Assembly: GCA_026075535.2 (NCBI GenBank) | Contig: AP026544.2 | Location: forward strand, 9,114,001 to 9,178,000 | Length of the DNA: 64,000 nt | Direction: 5' to 3' | Source: Tricholoma matsutake | Lineage: Eukaryota; Basidiomycota; Agaricomycetes; Agaricales; Tricholomataceae | In this document: positions 53,135 through 62,640 of the stretch, in pieces | How positions within the stretch are numbered: position 1 is the stretch's first letter | Layout: every line of letters starts with the position of its first letter | Position numbers and translations under genes: made by a program | The notes under the pieces: model-generated | Told to the model about the DNA's origin: nothing | Seen by the model: only the letters and a program-made list of their open reading frames with translations | Database searches by the model: none

Positions 53135-53608
53135 AATTGTAGAATCTGTGATGAATCACTTCTTCAACAAATTCAAAATTTTTTCTTCGAGACCTCTCCA
53201 AATGTTTACAGGTCATGTGATAAGGTTCGTCGAGGTTTGTCAATGGTTCGTCGTTCGTCAGGCGCCTATTTTGACACTTCGGATCAACAACCCTTCCAAC
53301 AGTGCCTGATCTCGGAGATATCACTGAATTCGGCTTGTAACTAAAATAGTCGTCCAAATAGAGTAATGTAAATCGTAACTAAACCAGATCCGATCGGTTG
53401 TCTGGTTGCAGCTGTCCTAATGATGAGCGCTGCCTCTCGATCACTGGCAGTCGCAATGTAAGGCGAGGCCTGGCGTCGGCTTACGAAAGAAAAGGTAGAT
53501 TACGTATATACAAGTACTTCCGGCTCGTGCCGAAAGGATGAGTAATTGGATGTGGCGCAGTGAAACAATGACGTATGCGCAAGTAAGAGAAGGCATGCTG
53601 ATATGGGA

Positions 53609-53619
53609 AGTTGTGTTCT
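53609..53619 (-). other. Self-priming primer-binding site of the chromovirus
   Basis: AGAACACAACT on the minus strand, two bases inside the 5' LTR, is complementary to AGTTGTGTTCT (53806-53796), the presumed first 11 nt of the element's own transcript. This is the Tf1/sushi arrangement in which the RNA 5' end folds back, is cleaved and primes reverse transcription. No tRNA 3' end match is needed. Confidence 0.78.
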
Positions 53620-53621
53620 TC

Positions 53622-54022
53622 TGTTAGGGTGACACCCACTATCTGCTAGCTAAGACCATGCGGGTTCTCTCTACAAGAAGGGGGGGGGATCCGCGTGTGT
53701 GATGGGGAATTGATGGTTTTGATGTGAGGGGTTATTAATAGGTAAGTTTGTTGAAATAGGCCTTTCACACCAAAAACGTAGGTGGAATACCTAAGAGAAC
53801 ACAACTGGGGTCCCCTAGGCATATATTTAGGGTTTATATACTATGTTACATATATTGTACATTGTTGTTACCGACGCACGCATACAGGCACGTACATAGT
53901 GATGCATGCAAAATAATATTCTCACGCTATCAAAGTGTAGCGTCATTTGGCGTAATGTAGTGTAATTCGACATAATAAAATGAAAATAAAATTTTATTAG
54001 GTAATGGGGCTGTTTCCTAACA
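53622..54022 (-). repeat. 5' LTR of the chromovirus
   Basis: 401 bp with TATATAAACC (about 53839-53830, minus strand) and the presumed start site at 53806. It drives transcription of the element. Confidence 0.95.
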
Positions 54023-54027
54023 CACAC

Positions 54028-55640
54028 CTTTGTAAGAGTCTGCTCACATCAATCACTTTCTACACAAGAGGAGAGGGAGGCACCATTCATACACCCTGGA
54101 TTTATAGTACAAATTGTTGACGTACTCCCCTCTAGCAACCTTAGTATTATTGAGCCTGTCCATATTATCACTCATGTCACTAGTGTTTGCAGGTCCAGTC
54201 CTTAGGACCGAAAAAAAGACTGAAACTGGACTGAATTGGACCGGAAAAGACTGGACCAGAGGTCTATGTATGGACCAGTCTTTTGCAGTCCAGTTGCTGG
54301 TCTTTCACTTTGAAAAATGTAGTAGGACCAATGAAAAACCAGTTTACAGCTGATTGCATATTTGTTGGCAGTAAACAATGACATGATTAGTTGCAAAAAT
54401 GGTGGACTTAGCCAAATTTTCATAAGCTCCTGCTCTTGTACCACAACTAATTGTTTCCATGATCACTTTCAGACTTCATCCTTACTGGAGAATCTGTGGA
54501 TAAATAGCATAGCTACATTCCTTGTGGATGCAAAAATGTTCCGAAGTCTACTTTGAGCTCATGGGCCCAAACTAGAGTGCAAATCAATTTATACCTGCTT
54601 TTTGAGAATGAAGAGATCAAAGAAAAACATTTCAATCAGTAATAATTGTAGCTATGCCATGTATCTACAGATTCTCCAACAAACACAAAGCCTGAAAGTC
54701 ATTATGGAAACAATTGGTCGAGGTACGAGAGTGGGAACTTATGAAATTTGTGAAAATTTGGCTAAGTCCACCATTTTGGTAACTAATCATATTGTTTGTT
54801 TACTGCCAACAAATATGCAATTAGCTGTAAACTGGTTGCAACCAGTCTTTTGTCCCAATGTGTATTTTACCTTACTCCCACACATATTTACTTCATTTTT
54901 GGTCCCTGGATCATCAAAAATGGTTAAGAATTGGTTGAGATATGACCAAAAACATTTTTGTATGAGTATTTTGTACAACTTTGATTGCATTGCTTATTAT
55001 ATCTTTTTGTACAGCTGTATAACATCATAAACATAGCAAGAACACACCTAACCATCTGTACCATGTGATCCTATTGACTTAACAGCTAAAATGAGTTGTG
55101 ACTACAAACTACAAATTACAAACTACAAACCACAACTTGAATGCATGTCCTTTCAGTTTTAACCATATCTCAATTGGAATTCCTTAAAAGTTGGACCAAT
55201 CTACATGGAATTACAATATCTATCCATCGCTATAATATATGTAAGGTATTGATTATAATCCTTGAGATACATATGGGTTATTCCTCATAAAATATTTTAC
55301 AACAAAAGACCAGTCCAAACCAGTCTTTCTTCGGTCCATGGACTGAATGGGACTGGTCCTAAATGGTCCGGTTGTGGTCCCCCAAAGTCCAGATTGGTTC
55401 TAGACTGGTTGCAGTTGAAAGTTGTCCCATTTGGAAGTCAAAAACTGGACTGGACTGGACCTTTAAACACTATATGTCACAACTGTCCAGTGGTCATCAG
55501 GCACTTATGGTATTGGCAGGAAGGTCCTGATTGTATGTTGGGCTCCCAACAGAGGGCACTGATAATTTTTTATCCCTGGCAATGTGTAAATAGCTTTGGA
55601 TATACAGAAAAGATGGTATTAACTTGAATTACATTAAGTG
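54028..55640 (+). pseudogene. Plavaka/CACTA transposase, 3'-terminal pieces
   Basis: The stretch 54028-54180 reads VRVCSHQSLSTQEEREAPFI and FIVQIVDVLPSSNLSI, interrupted by the hAT at 54181-55472. 55481-55640 continues TTVQWSSGTYGIGRKVLIVC with stops. Continuity with part 3 is inferred from position and orientation after removing the chromovirus and the hAT; the sequence itself is weakly conserved in the family. Confidence 0.5.
54181..55472. mobile_element. 1.3-kb hAT element (TAGTGTTT..GGTCCAGTCC type)
   Basis: Ends TAGTGTTTGCAGGTCCAGTC and the inverse of TAGTGTTTAAAGGTCCAGTC. The duplication is CATGTCAC (54173-54180) and TATGTCAC (55473-55480), one mismatch. An internal foldback (TGGTACAAGAGCAGGAGC-type arms) spans about 54320-54850. 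No transposase. Confidence 0.85.
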
Positions 55641-55721
55641 ACTTGGCAAGCATGAATATGAAGAGGTAAGTAAATCAATTACCACCATTAACCAGAATAT
55701 GTACTAAACAACACCCATATC

Positions 55722-56088
55722 TCATTCATTGCCTGACCCCTCATCTCCTGACCCCTCACCTGATACATCCTCCTGATCCTGATCCTGATCATCATCCTGC
55801 TGCTCAAGTCATTCCAATTCATCTGGCATAGGTAGCTTGTATTCTGCCTGCACTTCATCACCATATTTGGCCATAAGCTCCTTCTCTGGCATACTCTTCC
55901 ATTTCTCATGCTCATCCCAACTGGCACAGAACTCTGCAGGTGGCAGAGCAACATAAGTACCATTCTTGACATATTGGGCATGCTCATGGATAGAAAGATT
56001 GTTCCATTAGATAGGATCAAACCAATCAATTGGGACTTTCTTTGGGAGAGCAGTGAACTCAGATAACTTTGGCATGGGGGGGTCTTCA
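55722..56088 (-). pseudogene. Second gene of the CACTA element, 3' part
   Basis: Minus-strand reading PMPKLSEFTALPKKVPIDWF, NNLSIHEHAQYVKNGTYVAL, PPAEFCASWDEHEKWKSMPE and AKYGDEVQAEYKLPMPDELE, ending in an acidic DDDQDQDQEDVSGEGSGDEG tail. Two stops interrupt it. Pattern and codon use indicate a former protein, unknown family. It lies convergent to the transposase and probably belongs to the gene whose upstream exons are at 58604-61123. Confidence 0.5.
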
Positions 56089-56099
56089 TGGCATTGCTC

Positions 56100-56535
56100 C
56101 GATTACACTATGGGGCCCGAGGGGTAGGAAAACTATCCCACATTTCAAACCTTTAGATAGTGTAAAATGATATATTTATGGTATAGTTTTCATGTATTGA
56201 TAAACCCCAAAATGGAATAAGTTCCATCAGGAGTTGGCATGAAAATCTACCACTAAGAGGAGTGAAAAAGAATGCCTTTTCCTACCTGTAAGGGATGAGT
56301 CAATGGGATGAAAACCTCCCACATTTTGTCCCCAGTTCATCCCACACTGAATTCATCCCATGGGATGGTTTTCATCTCTATATGGGCATAAATAACACCC
56401 CTCTACCTGGGTTGAATTTCATCAACTTTCCAGGGGTTTAAGAGGAATGAAAGAACCTGCCAATAATGTTTTTTCATCCCATTGATAGAATAGTTTCATC
56501 ATGTATCAGAGTAAATTTCAAGCCACTAAGATACA
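56100..56535. repeat. AT-rich flank with CATCCC/GGGATG repeats
   Basis: Repeated ATTCATCCCATGGGATG-type motifs (56320-56370) reappear at 58070-58530. The two flanks bracket cassette D and may be the ends of a carrier element whose exact termini I could not resolve. Confidence 0.4.
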
Positions 56536-56539
56536 AAAT

Positions 56540-57997
56540 CTACTTGAAAGAAGTGAAAAAATCCCCCAGACCCCTGATGCCTCATTGTCGGCCTGTTGTC
56601 CCATCACGTCCCCATCGTCAGAGGATGCACCCGCGATCCACCCCACGAGTCAGTGTGAGGTGGCAGTAAAAGAGGGGTGGGGTGCATACCTGCCCTATAC
56701 GGGCCTCCGAGCGCTGTTTCCTCCCGTTGCCATCTGTTCCCCACTCCACCCCTCTTGTTTCCTCCTTTGTTCATCACCCGGGGTGTGGGGTGCCCATTTT
56801 CGGGGTGATTCCTCGAGTTTTTCCCCTAAAAAATCAATTAATCTAATGGTTAGTATAATTGAATAAGAAAGAAAGAAAAGAAAAAAACTTACATGCCCCA
56901 AATGATGATACATTTTGCATATCATCAGTTGGGGTTGGGGTGCCCATTTTCAGCATAGCTGGTCGAGTTTTTCCCTAGAAAATGAAGTAGAATTGTTTAT
57001 TAGTACAATTGAATAAGAACAAAAGAAAAGAAAAAAAAACTTTCAGTTGTCATGGGGCTCATTTGCAGGTGTCATTGTCATGCCCCCTTGTTGTCGTGCT
57101 GTCCCCCTCATTGTTCCATCACCGTAGATGCCCACAATCCACCCTATGAGCAGGTGCTCGTAGGCGTGGGGTGGGGTGTCATCCCCCTCCATTGTCATGT
57201 CGTCCCCCCCGCCCTGCATCCCATCGTCGTCCTGCTGGTGCTGGTGCTGGCAGTGTCATCCCCTCCCTGCCCTGTCGTCATAGACAGGCTGCACCTGCGA
57301 TCCCACCCTACAAGCAGTTGCTCGTAGGCATGGGGGCGGGTGCCGTGTCGTCTGCAGCAGCATGGTGTGGGGCATGGATGGCGTTGGTGGTGAGCACCCG
57401 TGATCCACCCCACAAGCAATCGCTCGTGGGCATGGGGCGGATGTTTCTCAGATGTCATTGTCAAGCTCTTGGGAAGGAGGTGGGGGCATCGTCAGCATGA
57501 CGTGGCTGGTAAACGAGGGGGTGGTGTACTTACCTGGTGGGTCCCGCTATATGGGCCTCCTGCTGCCATCCCATCTTCTGTCACCATCACCATAATCATC
57601 ATTGTTGCCCATCTCCGCCCCTCCCGTTTGTCATTTGTCATTCCCATCATTCCCGTTGTGCATCGTAGGCCTCATTTTTTCCCTACACATAAAGTAATAG
57701 TTTAGTTAGTAAAATGAACATGAATTATAGAAGAAAAACTTACTATGGCCCAAATGACAATTCACATTGTTTGGGCCACGTTGTGAGTGAGGTGGCTCGT
57801 TTGTGGCCACAGGTGGTGTTGCCGGTGTTGTGTTTGTTGTCATGGCGAGTCAGCGTTGATGGCATTGGGGTCGTGGGAAGAGAGAGGAGAGAGGGGGGAG
57901 CGTCGTCATCGTCGATGGTGGTGGTCGTGGTGAGGTGAGATGGTGGCATGGTGGTTATGGTTGATGTTGATGTGATGTGATGTTCAACATTCATCAT
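56540..57997 (-). other. Cassette D of the palindromic-module family (largest copy)
   Basis: From the minus-strand start: a Thr/Asp-rich frame (57997-57743, TTTTTIDDDDAPPSLLSLPT) ends at GGCCCAAACAATG...CATTTGGGCC. Intron 57743-57683 (GTAAGT, TTTACTAAC, TGTGTAG) follows, and a further donor CACCAG-GTAAGT lies near 57535. Modules read HAHERLLVGWI (about 57440), HAYEQLLVGWD (about 57328) and HAYEHLLIGWI (about 57160). Then come a decayed intron (57044-56975) and an intact one (56892-56826). The modules are encoded by palindromes such as TACGAGCAACTGCTTGTA. Unknown function; the frame is interrupted between exons, so I do not give a protein model. Confidence 0.57.
56826..57044 (-). repeat. Tandemly duplicated intron-exon unit
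   Basis: Two ~150-bp units each have CTTTTCTTTNTTCTTATTCA, a TACTAA branch site, a T-rich run, TAG and then GGGAAAAACTCGA. The intron at 56892-56826 keeps GTAAGT; the one at 57044-56975 has GAAAGT, so its donor is destroyed. Confidence 0.7.
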
Positions 57998-58603
57998 GTG
58001 ATGTGTTGAGGGTGGGCTGCAAATGACTTGTCAGTAAAACAATTACAACACAAATGAAAAATCACCTTTTTTGGGATGAAAAAAATTCTCTTAACACTTG
58101 TAATCCTGAAGTGTGAAAAGTATCCTCTCATTCTGACTGAAAACAATAACAATAATACCTGAGGAAGGAACAGTCAATTCAATATTTGATGAAAGAAATT
58201 TCCCTACTAAAATCATCTCATAATAGTATGAAATTTGTATTTTATTTCAGGCTGAAAACACACCCTGTTATTCACACCTTTGTGGCAGGAAACACTATCC
58301 CATAAATTGTTGAAAAGTTTGATGAAAATTCACACATTAAGATGGTTGCAAATCCATACCCACATCTTGGATTAAAATTATCCCCTGTATTTCATCCCCT
58401 TGTAAAATGAAAATTCATCCCATTAGGTTAAGAATATTTTGTAATGTAACACATATGAACTCCATCCCTTGGATGGCTGAAATATTTGGGATGAAAATTC
58501 AACCCAAATTCATCCACCCTGAATTCAGCCATTTATGTTAGGAAATTCACATTTCTGAATTTAAATGGCTGAAAATCATATTGTGCTAGGTCCACAGTGT
58601 TAG
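57998..58603. other. AT-rich region without genes
   Basis: Repeated AAAATTCATCCC and GGGATGAAA motifs match 56100-56535. No coding stretch. Confidence 0.45.
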
Positions 58604-58861
58604 TCAAATGTAAAAAGAAAAACAAAGATCGGTGAACTTAAGGTGTCTTCTTTTGCTTCTATTCATCTGCTTGCACTCTTTATCAGCCATTCTAAAGAAT
58701 GCAGTGACTTTTGTTGAACATCCCTCCTTCTCCTTGATGTGGTACACTGCATCAACTGACTCAGCATTCCCTTCAGCCAACTCATCATCCAAATGGGCCT
58801 CATTCTCTCTAGCCAAGGCCACAACATGTTTATTGAAACCACAAGCCCTGAACACGCCATC
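58604..58861 (-). pseudogene. Second gene of the CACTA element, internal exon
   Basis: The exon begins at an acceptor GATGGCAG (58862) and reads DGVFRACGFNKHVVALAREN, EAHLDDELAEGNAESVDAVY, HIKEKEGCSTKVTAFFRMAD and KECKQMNRSKRRHLKFTDL. It is open over its whole length. Unknown family; charged and helical. The preceding exon is at 60520-60600, separated by an intron that contains the hAT at 58937-60507. Confidence 0.55.
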
Positions 58862-58936
58862 CTGCCATCAGCAAGCTATCAAGGTTTATTAGTAAATCCA
58901 ATCTGCAAATGGCATATACAAAATTCCAGGAATTAC

Positions 58937-60507
58937 TAGTGTTTTACAGTCCAGTTAGGTCTGGTTTTTCGACCCCCAATGGGCAACTGGGGACCACAAC
59001 CGAACCGAATAGGACCAGTCCTATTCGGTTCAGTTGCCCTCAAAGAACCGGTTCTGACTGGTTTTACTATGATTTTTTCTAGTGTAATTAAATTAAATTA
59101 TATACTCAGTAAAACTAATTAGTAAAGCCTCCACCTACAAGGTGCAGGGAGGTACATCGCAACAAAAGAAAGCTAGACAAAGAAAGAAAGAAATGAAACA
59201 CCCCACACACCAGAGTGGGGTGTCATGGGGTGTCATATGTCATCCACCCAAATTTGTTGTGGTTGGCCCGTTGCTATCCTGCAAGCAGAAGCTTGCAGCA
59301 GTGGCATAGGGTGGGTGGTGGCTCACAGGGGGCGACGTAGGGTGGTGGCATTGTCATTGTTATCAAACCTGGAAAAAAAAAATCAAAATTAGTTAGTAAA
59401 AAAAAAAAGAGATCAATGGAAAGAAACATACTGGGGGCCCTCATTGTCCCCGGCATTTGATGTCCCTGCCTTTTGTTGTCCCCAGCATTTGTCCTCCCTG
59501 CCATTCATCCTCCCTGGTGTTTGTTGGCGCAGCTGTTCATTGTCGCTGTTCGTTGTTGAGGCTGTACCCATGGTTCATCCCTGCATTCATTCTCCTCGCC
59601 GTTCGTCATCCTGGCTGTTTGTTGTCCCCCATTCATGGCTATCATCGTTGTCAGCACCTCCAATTCCCCCTATGAGCAGTGGCTCATAGACAGGTTGGTG
59701 GTGCTTGTGATGTGGCAGTGGTGGTGGCAGACGTTGGCGTGGTTGTTGTGGGGCTTGCTGGAAGTTGTTGTCACTGAGTACAAGCAGAACACATTGCCGC
59801 CCTGCGAGCAGAGGCTCACAGCAGCAGCATAGGGTGGCAGTTGTCATCATCCAGAAACATGCCCATTGCCACCCTGCGAGCAGCAGCTCGCAGCGGCAGC
59901 ATGGGTGTGTCATTTTGATGAGTGGGCAACATTGTAATTAAATGATAAGAACCTAATAATGAAGAAAAGATATTTGATTAGTTTGTTAGTTAGTAAAGAA
60001 AGAAAGAAACTATAAAAAAACATACCCTAGGGCCCAAATGACAAACTAGCGTTGTTTGGGCTGCCTGCTTTGTGTTTGTTCATTGGCAATGCTTTGGGGA
60101 GAGGTGGGCAAACGTTGATGGTGAGTGCTGTTGTCATGGGAGTTGTTTGTTGTCATGGGAGTCATCTGGCAAATGGTGCCACTCTTGTTTTTTTGAGCAC
60201 AAACATGACCACATGGTCTGTGCGCAGCCACAGGGTATATAAACCCTCACTTTTGCTAGTCATTCCATGGGCACATCCCCACTTTAATTATTAGTTAGTA
60301 TATATATAGTTAGTGTATGTAAAGTATACTGTAGACCAGTTACAACCAGTTCAAACCAACTTTTGTGAGTTCAAAATAAATATACAATTTGAGAAACTGC
60401 AACTGACAAACTAAGGCAACTGCAACTGCAAAAAAGACCAGACTGTGGTTCAGTCCAGTTCAACTTTGGTTTTTTTCTGGTTTGATGAACCGGACCTTCA
60501 AACACTA
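58937..60507. mobile_element. 1.6-kb hAT element carrying cassette E, inside an intron
   Basis: Ends TAGTGTTTTACAGTCCAGTT and the inverse of TAGTGTTTGAAGGTCCGGTT, with an exact 8-bp duplication GGAATTAC (58929-58936, 60508-60515). On the minus strand the insertion lies 12 nt after the donor GTATGT (60519-60514) of a second-gene intron whose acceptor is at 58862, so the gene can still splice around it. Confidence 0.9.
59270..60240 (-). other. Cassette E of the palindromic-module family
   Basis: Minus strand: a TATATA motif at about 60236 is followed by a frame rich in Asn, Thr, His and Gln (SHDNSTHHQRLPTSPQSIAN). Then GCCCAAACAACG..CATTTGGGCC and intron 60025-59953 (GTATGT, TACTAAC, ATTATTAG). 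The next exon has modules reading CRCELLLAGW (about 59890), CCCEPLLAG (about 59815), PVYEPLLIG (about 59675). The second intron is at 59431-59369 (GTATGT, TTTACTAAC, TTTCCAG), followed by CHCCKLLLAG (about 59290). The cassette fills most of the hAT, so it travels as cargo. Confidence 0.58.
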
Positions 60508-60519
60508 GGAATTACATAC

Positions 60520-61123
60520 CACACTACGTTGTTTCCACACTCTGATCATCTGCTTTGCTTTTGCAACACTTCCTGGATTCTTTGCCTCCAACTTGGCAAT
60601 ACCATGCATATACAAGAAAATGAAGCTTCAATAAAGTTTATGCATCAGCACAAAATCATTGATTTATGACAGGTTCACTCACATATGAGAGTATCCAAAT
60701 GCACCTGAGACCTGTGCAAATGTCTTGAGGGCAATGTGCTCATGAAGGAGATTGATTATACATAGACTCTGGATCATTACCTAAGACATCAGGTGCCCAC
60801 TGTTGAAGCCCAAGGCATGCCACTGACCTGAACATGAGCAACAGATGGGATTCTGGAATGCGCTTGATATTGCTGGTGATAATCCCAACCAAGTCTGAAA
60901 TAGAGTTAAGAAGCTCACACACTTTCATCTGGGCACCCTGAATGCCAGCCAAGTTGTCATCAAGACTGGCTGTGACAGAGTTCCACAACTGTGCTTCAGG
61001 AGTAAAATGGCAGGTGAAGGGTACTTTGTCATCTTCTGTGATCTTGGGGGGGATAGTAGTTTGAGGTTTCTTGGGCTTCTTGGGTTGCTTTTTGAAGACC
61101 TTGCAGGCTTTCTTTGCTTGCAA
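60520..61123 (-). pseudogene. Second gene of the CACTA element, 5' exons
   Basis: Exon 61123-60683 starts MQAKKACKVFKKQPKKPKKP, a Lys/Pro-rich N terminus. TFHFTPE-type and LWNSVTASLDDNLAGIQGAQ, KVCELLNSISDLVGIITSNI and PESHLLLMFRSVACLG follow. A frameshift near 60770 precedes HEHIALKTFAQVSGAFGYSH and a donor GTGAGT at 60682. A short exon (about 60600-60520) reads KLEAKNPGSVAKAKQMIRVW and ends at GTATGT. Helical and basic, unknown family. Being inside the CACTA termini and convergent to the transposase, it may be the accessory DNA-binding protein of the element (inference by analogy with plant CACTA elements). Confidence 0.5.
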
Positions 61124-61154
61124 AGCTCTTAGACCAGGGTTTGTGTTACTCTCA

Positions 61155-61358
61155 AGAATGGCTTTTCTTGAGCCATTTCAAAGCCGCTTAAATATCCCGG
61201 GAATGGCTTCTCCAGTCACTTAGAGTTGGCAGGAGACCCCTTGGCTTTTGATGGGATCTAGCTCCTCAAATATTTTGGTAATTCTATGTAATTTATTTCC
61301 CAAGATGGCAAAAAACCTCGGCTTAAGTCAGCTTAAGCCTTAAGCCATGGCAACACTA
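61155..61358. mobile_element. Half copy of the hAT MITE near the CACTA right end
   Basis: Shares GAGCCATTTCAAAGCCGCTT, CACTTAGAGTTGGCAGGAGA, GGGATCTAGCTCCTCAAATA and the terminus CATGGCAACACTA with MITE-1. Left arm absent; no duplication found. Confidence 0.75.
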
Positions 61359-61569
61359 ATTGAAGTACAAACTACAGTTTTTAAGTGAAACTATAGCATG
61401 AACTAGAAGATCAACATTCAGTGTCAATGTATATTAATCATGAATTCCACAGAATGAATAGTCATTACAAAGGTACATTACATAACTACAAATGTCAAAC
61501 ACAAGTCAAACACAAGTTGACCATAAGTCAACTATGAGTCAACTGCCTCAAGGCTTGCCTGCTGTGTGA

Positions 61570-61930
61570 AGCTACTTTTGCAGAAGAGACTGCTGGTTTC
61601 TCAGATCATCCAGCATCCATGTTAGAAGAAGGTCCAAGTCCGAGCACTGAAGCTATTATTATGGTTGAATAAATGGGTGTCTCAGACCCTGAATCTGACA
61701 AGATCTCAGGCCACACATTTACTGCTGCAGCACTATGGACTTTAGTTCCTTCATCTGATCTCAATGGCCAAACACCTGATTTAACCATCCATCATGGCTC
61801 CACTCCTGTACCAGAACACAACAATCCTAGGCTGTTTCCTGGAATGTACCCAACCCTATGTCCCTTTGGAATTGGTGGATTTGATAACAAACATCAAACT
61901 CCACTCTCATTCCAACAACAAACACAAGGA
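61570..61930 (+). pseudogene. Helitron-like protein, continuation after the CACTA element
   Basis: ATFAEETAGFSDHPASMLEE joins directly to DPE at 39584. GVSDPESDKISGHTFTAAAL, DLTIHHGSTPVPEHNNPRLF and PGMYPTLCPFGIGGFDNKHQ follow, the segment that leads into the Helitron-like N domain. A TAA at about 61670 breaks the frame. Similarity fades after LSFQQQ (about 61920); Rep and helicase domains are not in the window. Confidence 0.72.
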
Positions 61931-62364
61931 TTGCTACTGGACTGGTTGCAAGACATCTTCCCATGGCACAAGACTCAATATCATACTCATCCAACACTTT
62001 GCAATGTCTACTGATCAGGACTTGGACAACTCACCTTTGCATGCACAGCTAAGGCTGCCTATTGCTTTTGCAGGCTCTGTCAGACCAGACCATGATGACA
62101 AGTCAATAGATCCAAGCCATGCTTCCAACACTTTAGCTCAGGCTGATATGCCTCTATTTTTGACAATTGTTACCAATCTCAGGATAGATAGGTATGGACT
62201 CAAAGCTGAAGGATGAAGTTAATCGCTGGAACTCATTGTGGACATCCCATTACTTTTTGTGTGTTTCTTACTAAGTATACTTGACTGGGAGCCTGATGAG
62301 GTCAACCGTCCACATGCTACTTGCCCTGTGAGGGCCACTGCTCTGCACAGCATGTCTGAGTTCC
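61931..62364 (+). other. Degenerate coding-like region, unassigned
   Basis: An open frame to 62216 (AQADMPLFLTIVTNLRIDRY) and RATALHSMSEFLRSGEG (about 62330-62380) look like protein remnants but cannot be assigned. They could derive from another transposon next to the Helitron. Confidence 0.3.
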
Positions 62365-62640
62365 TCAGGAGTGGAGAAGGTAAAGCATATACAATGCCAT
62401 TACAGCATGATCAGTAGTAATTGAGCCCAATTCCTGTGACTGTCCTGTGAACATCCAATTGTGGAACCAGACCATGCCAATGCTCATCATGATGTGTTCT
62501 GTGAAATGATCATCTTTGAAATAGATAACTCCTCTAAGAATGTAACACACATAGTCTCCAGCACATGTAATCCAAATAACAGGATCTAGGGATGGTGAGG
62601 GGCTATTTTCTACCCACGTCGAAGTAACCATCTACAACAA
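62365..62640 (-). pseudogene. Unrecognised transposon-type protein fragment
   Basis: The frame reads PVIWITCAGDYVCYILRGVI, DDHFTEHIMMSIGMVWFHNW and FTGQSQELGSITTDHAVMAL. Codon pattern and the conserved-looking aromatic residues suggest a former protein. No family recognised. Confidence 0.3.

Larger units (their letters stand above)
47804..54022 (-). mobile_element. Chromodomain Gypsy retrotransposon (chromovirus), nearly intact
   Basis: Two 401-bp LTRs (47804-48204, 53622-54022) start TGTTAGG and end CCTAACA. The 5-bp duplication CACAC lies at 47799-47803 and 54023-54027. I count about 16 LTR differences by eye (roughly 96% identity), most of them transitions. Gag and pol lie on the minus strand, with one in-frame TGA each. 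Domain order protease-RT-RNase H-integrase-chromodomain and the self-priming signal place it with Tf1/sushi-type chromoviruses. Confidence 0.96.
39588..61566. mobile_element. 22-kb CACTA/Plavaka-like element inserted in the Helitron
   Basis: The left end CACAGTGGGCAAGTTCTGAG and the inverse of the right end (CACAGCAGGCAAGCCTTGAG) match at 26 of 30 positions. The 3-bp duplication TGA (39585-39587, 61567-61569) is the CACTA signature. Subterminal GTTGACT/AGTCAAC repeats lie inside both ends. Excision joins GAC CCT GAA GCT ACT TTT, restoring the Helitron frame (DPEATFAEETAGF). It contains a transposase gene (plus) and a convergent second gene (minus); after subtracting nested insertions the core is roughly 5-6 kb. 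Confidence 0.82.
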
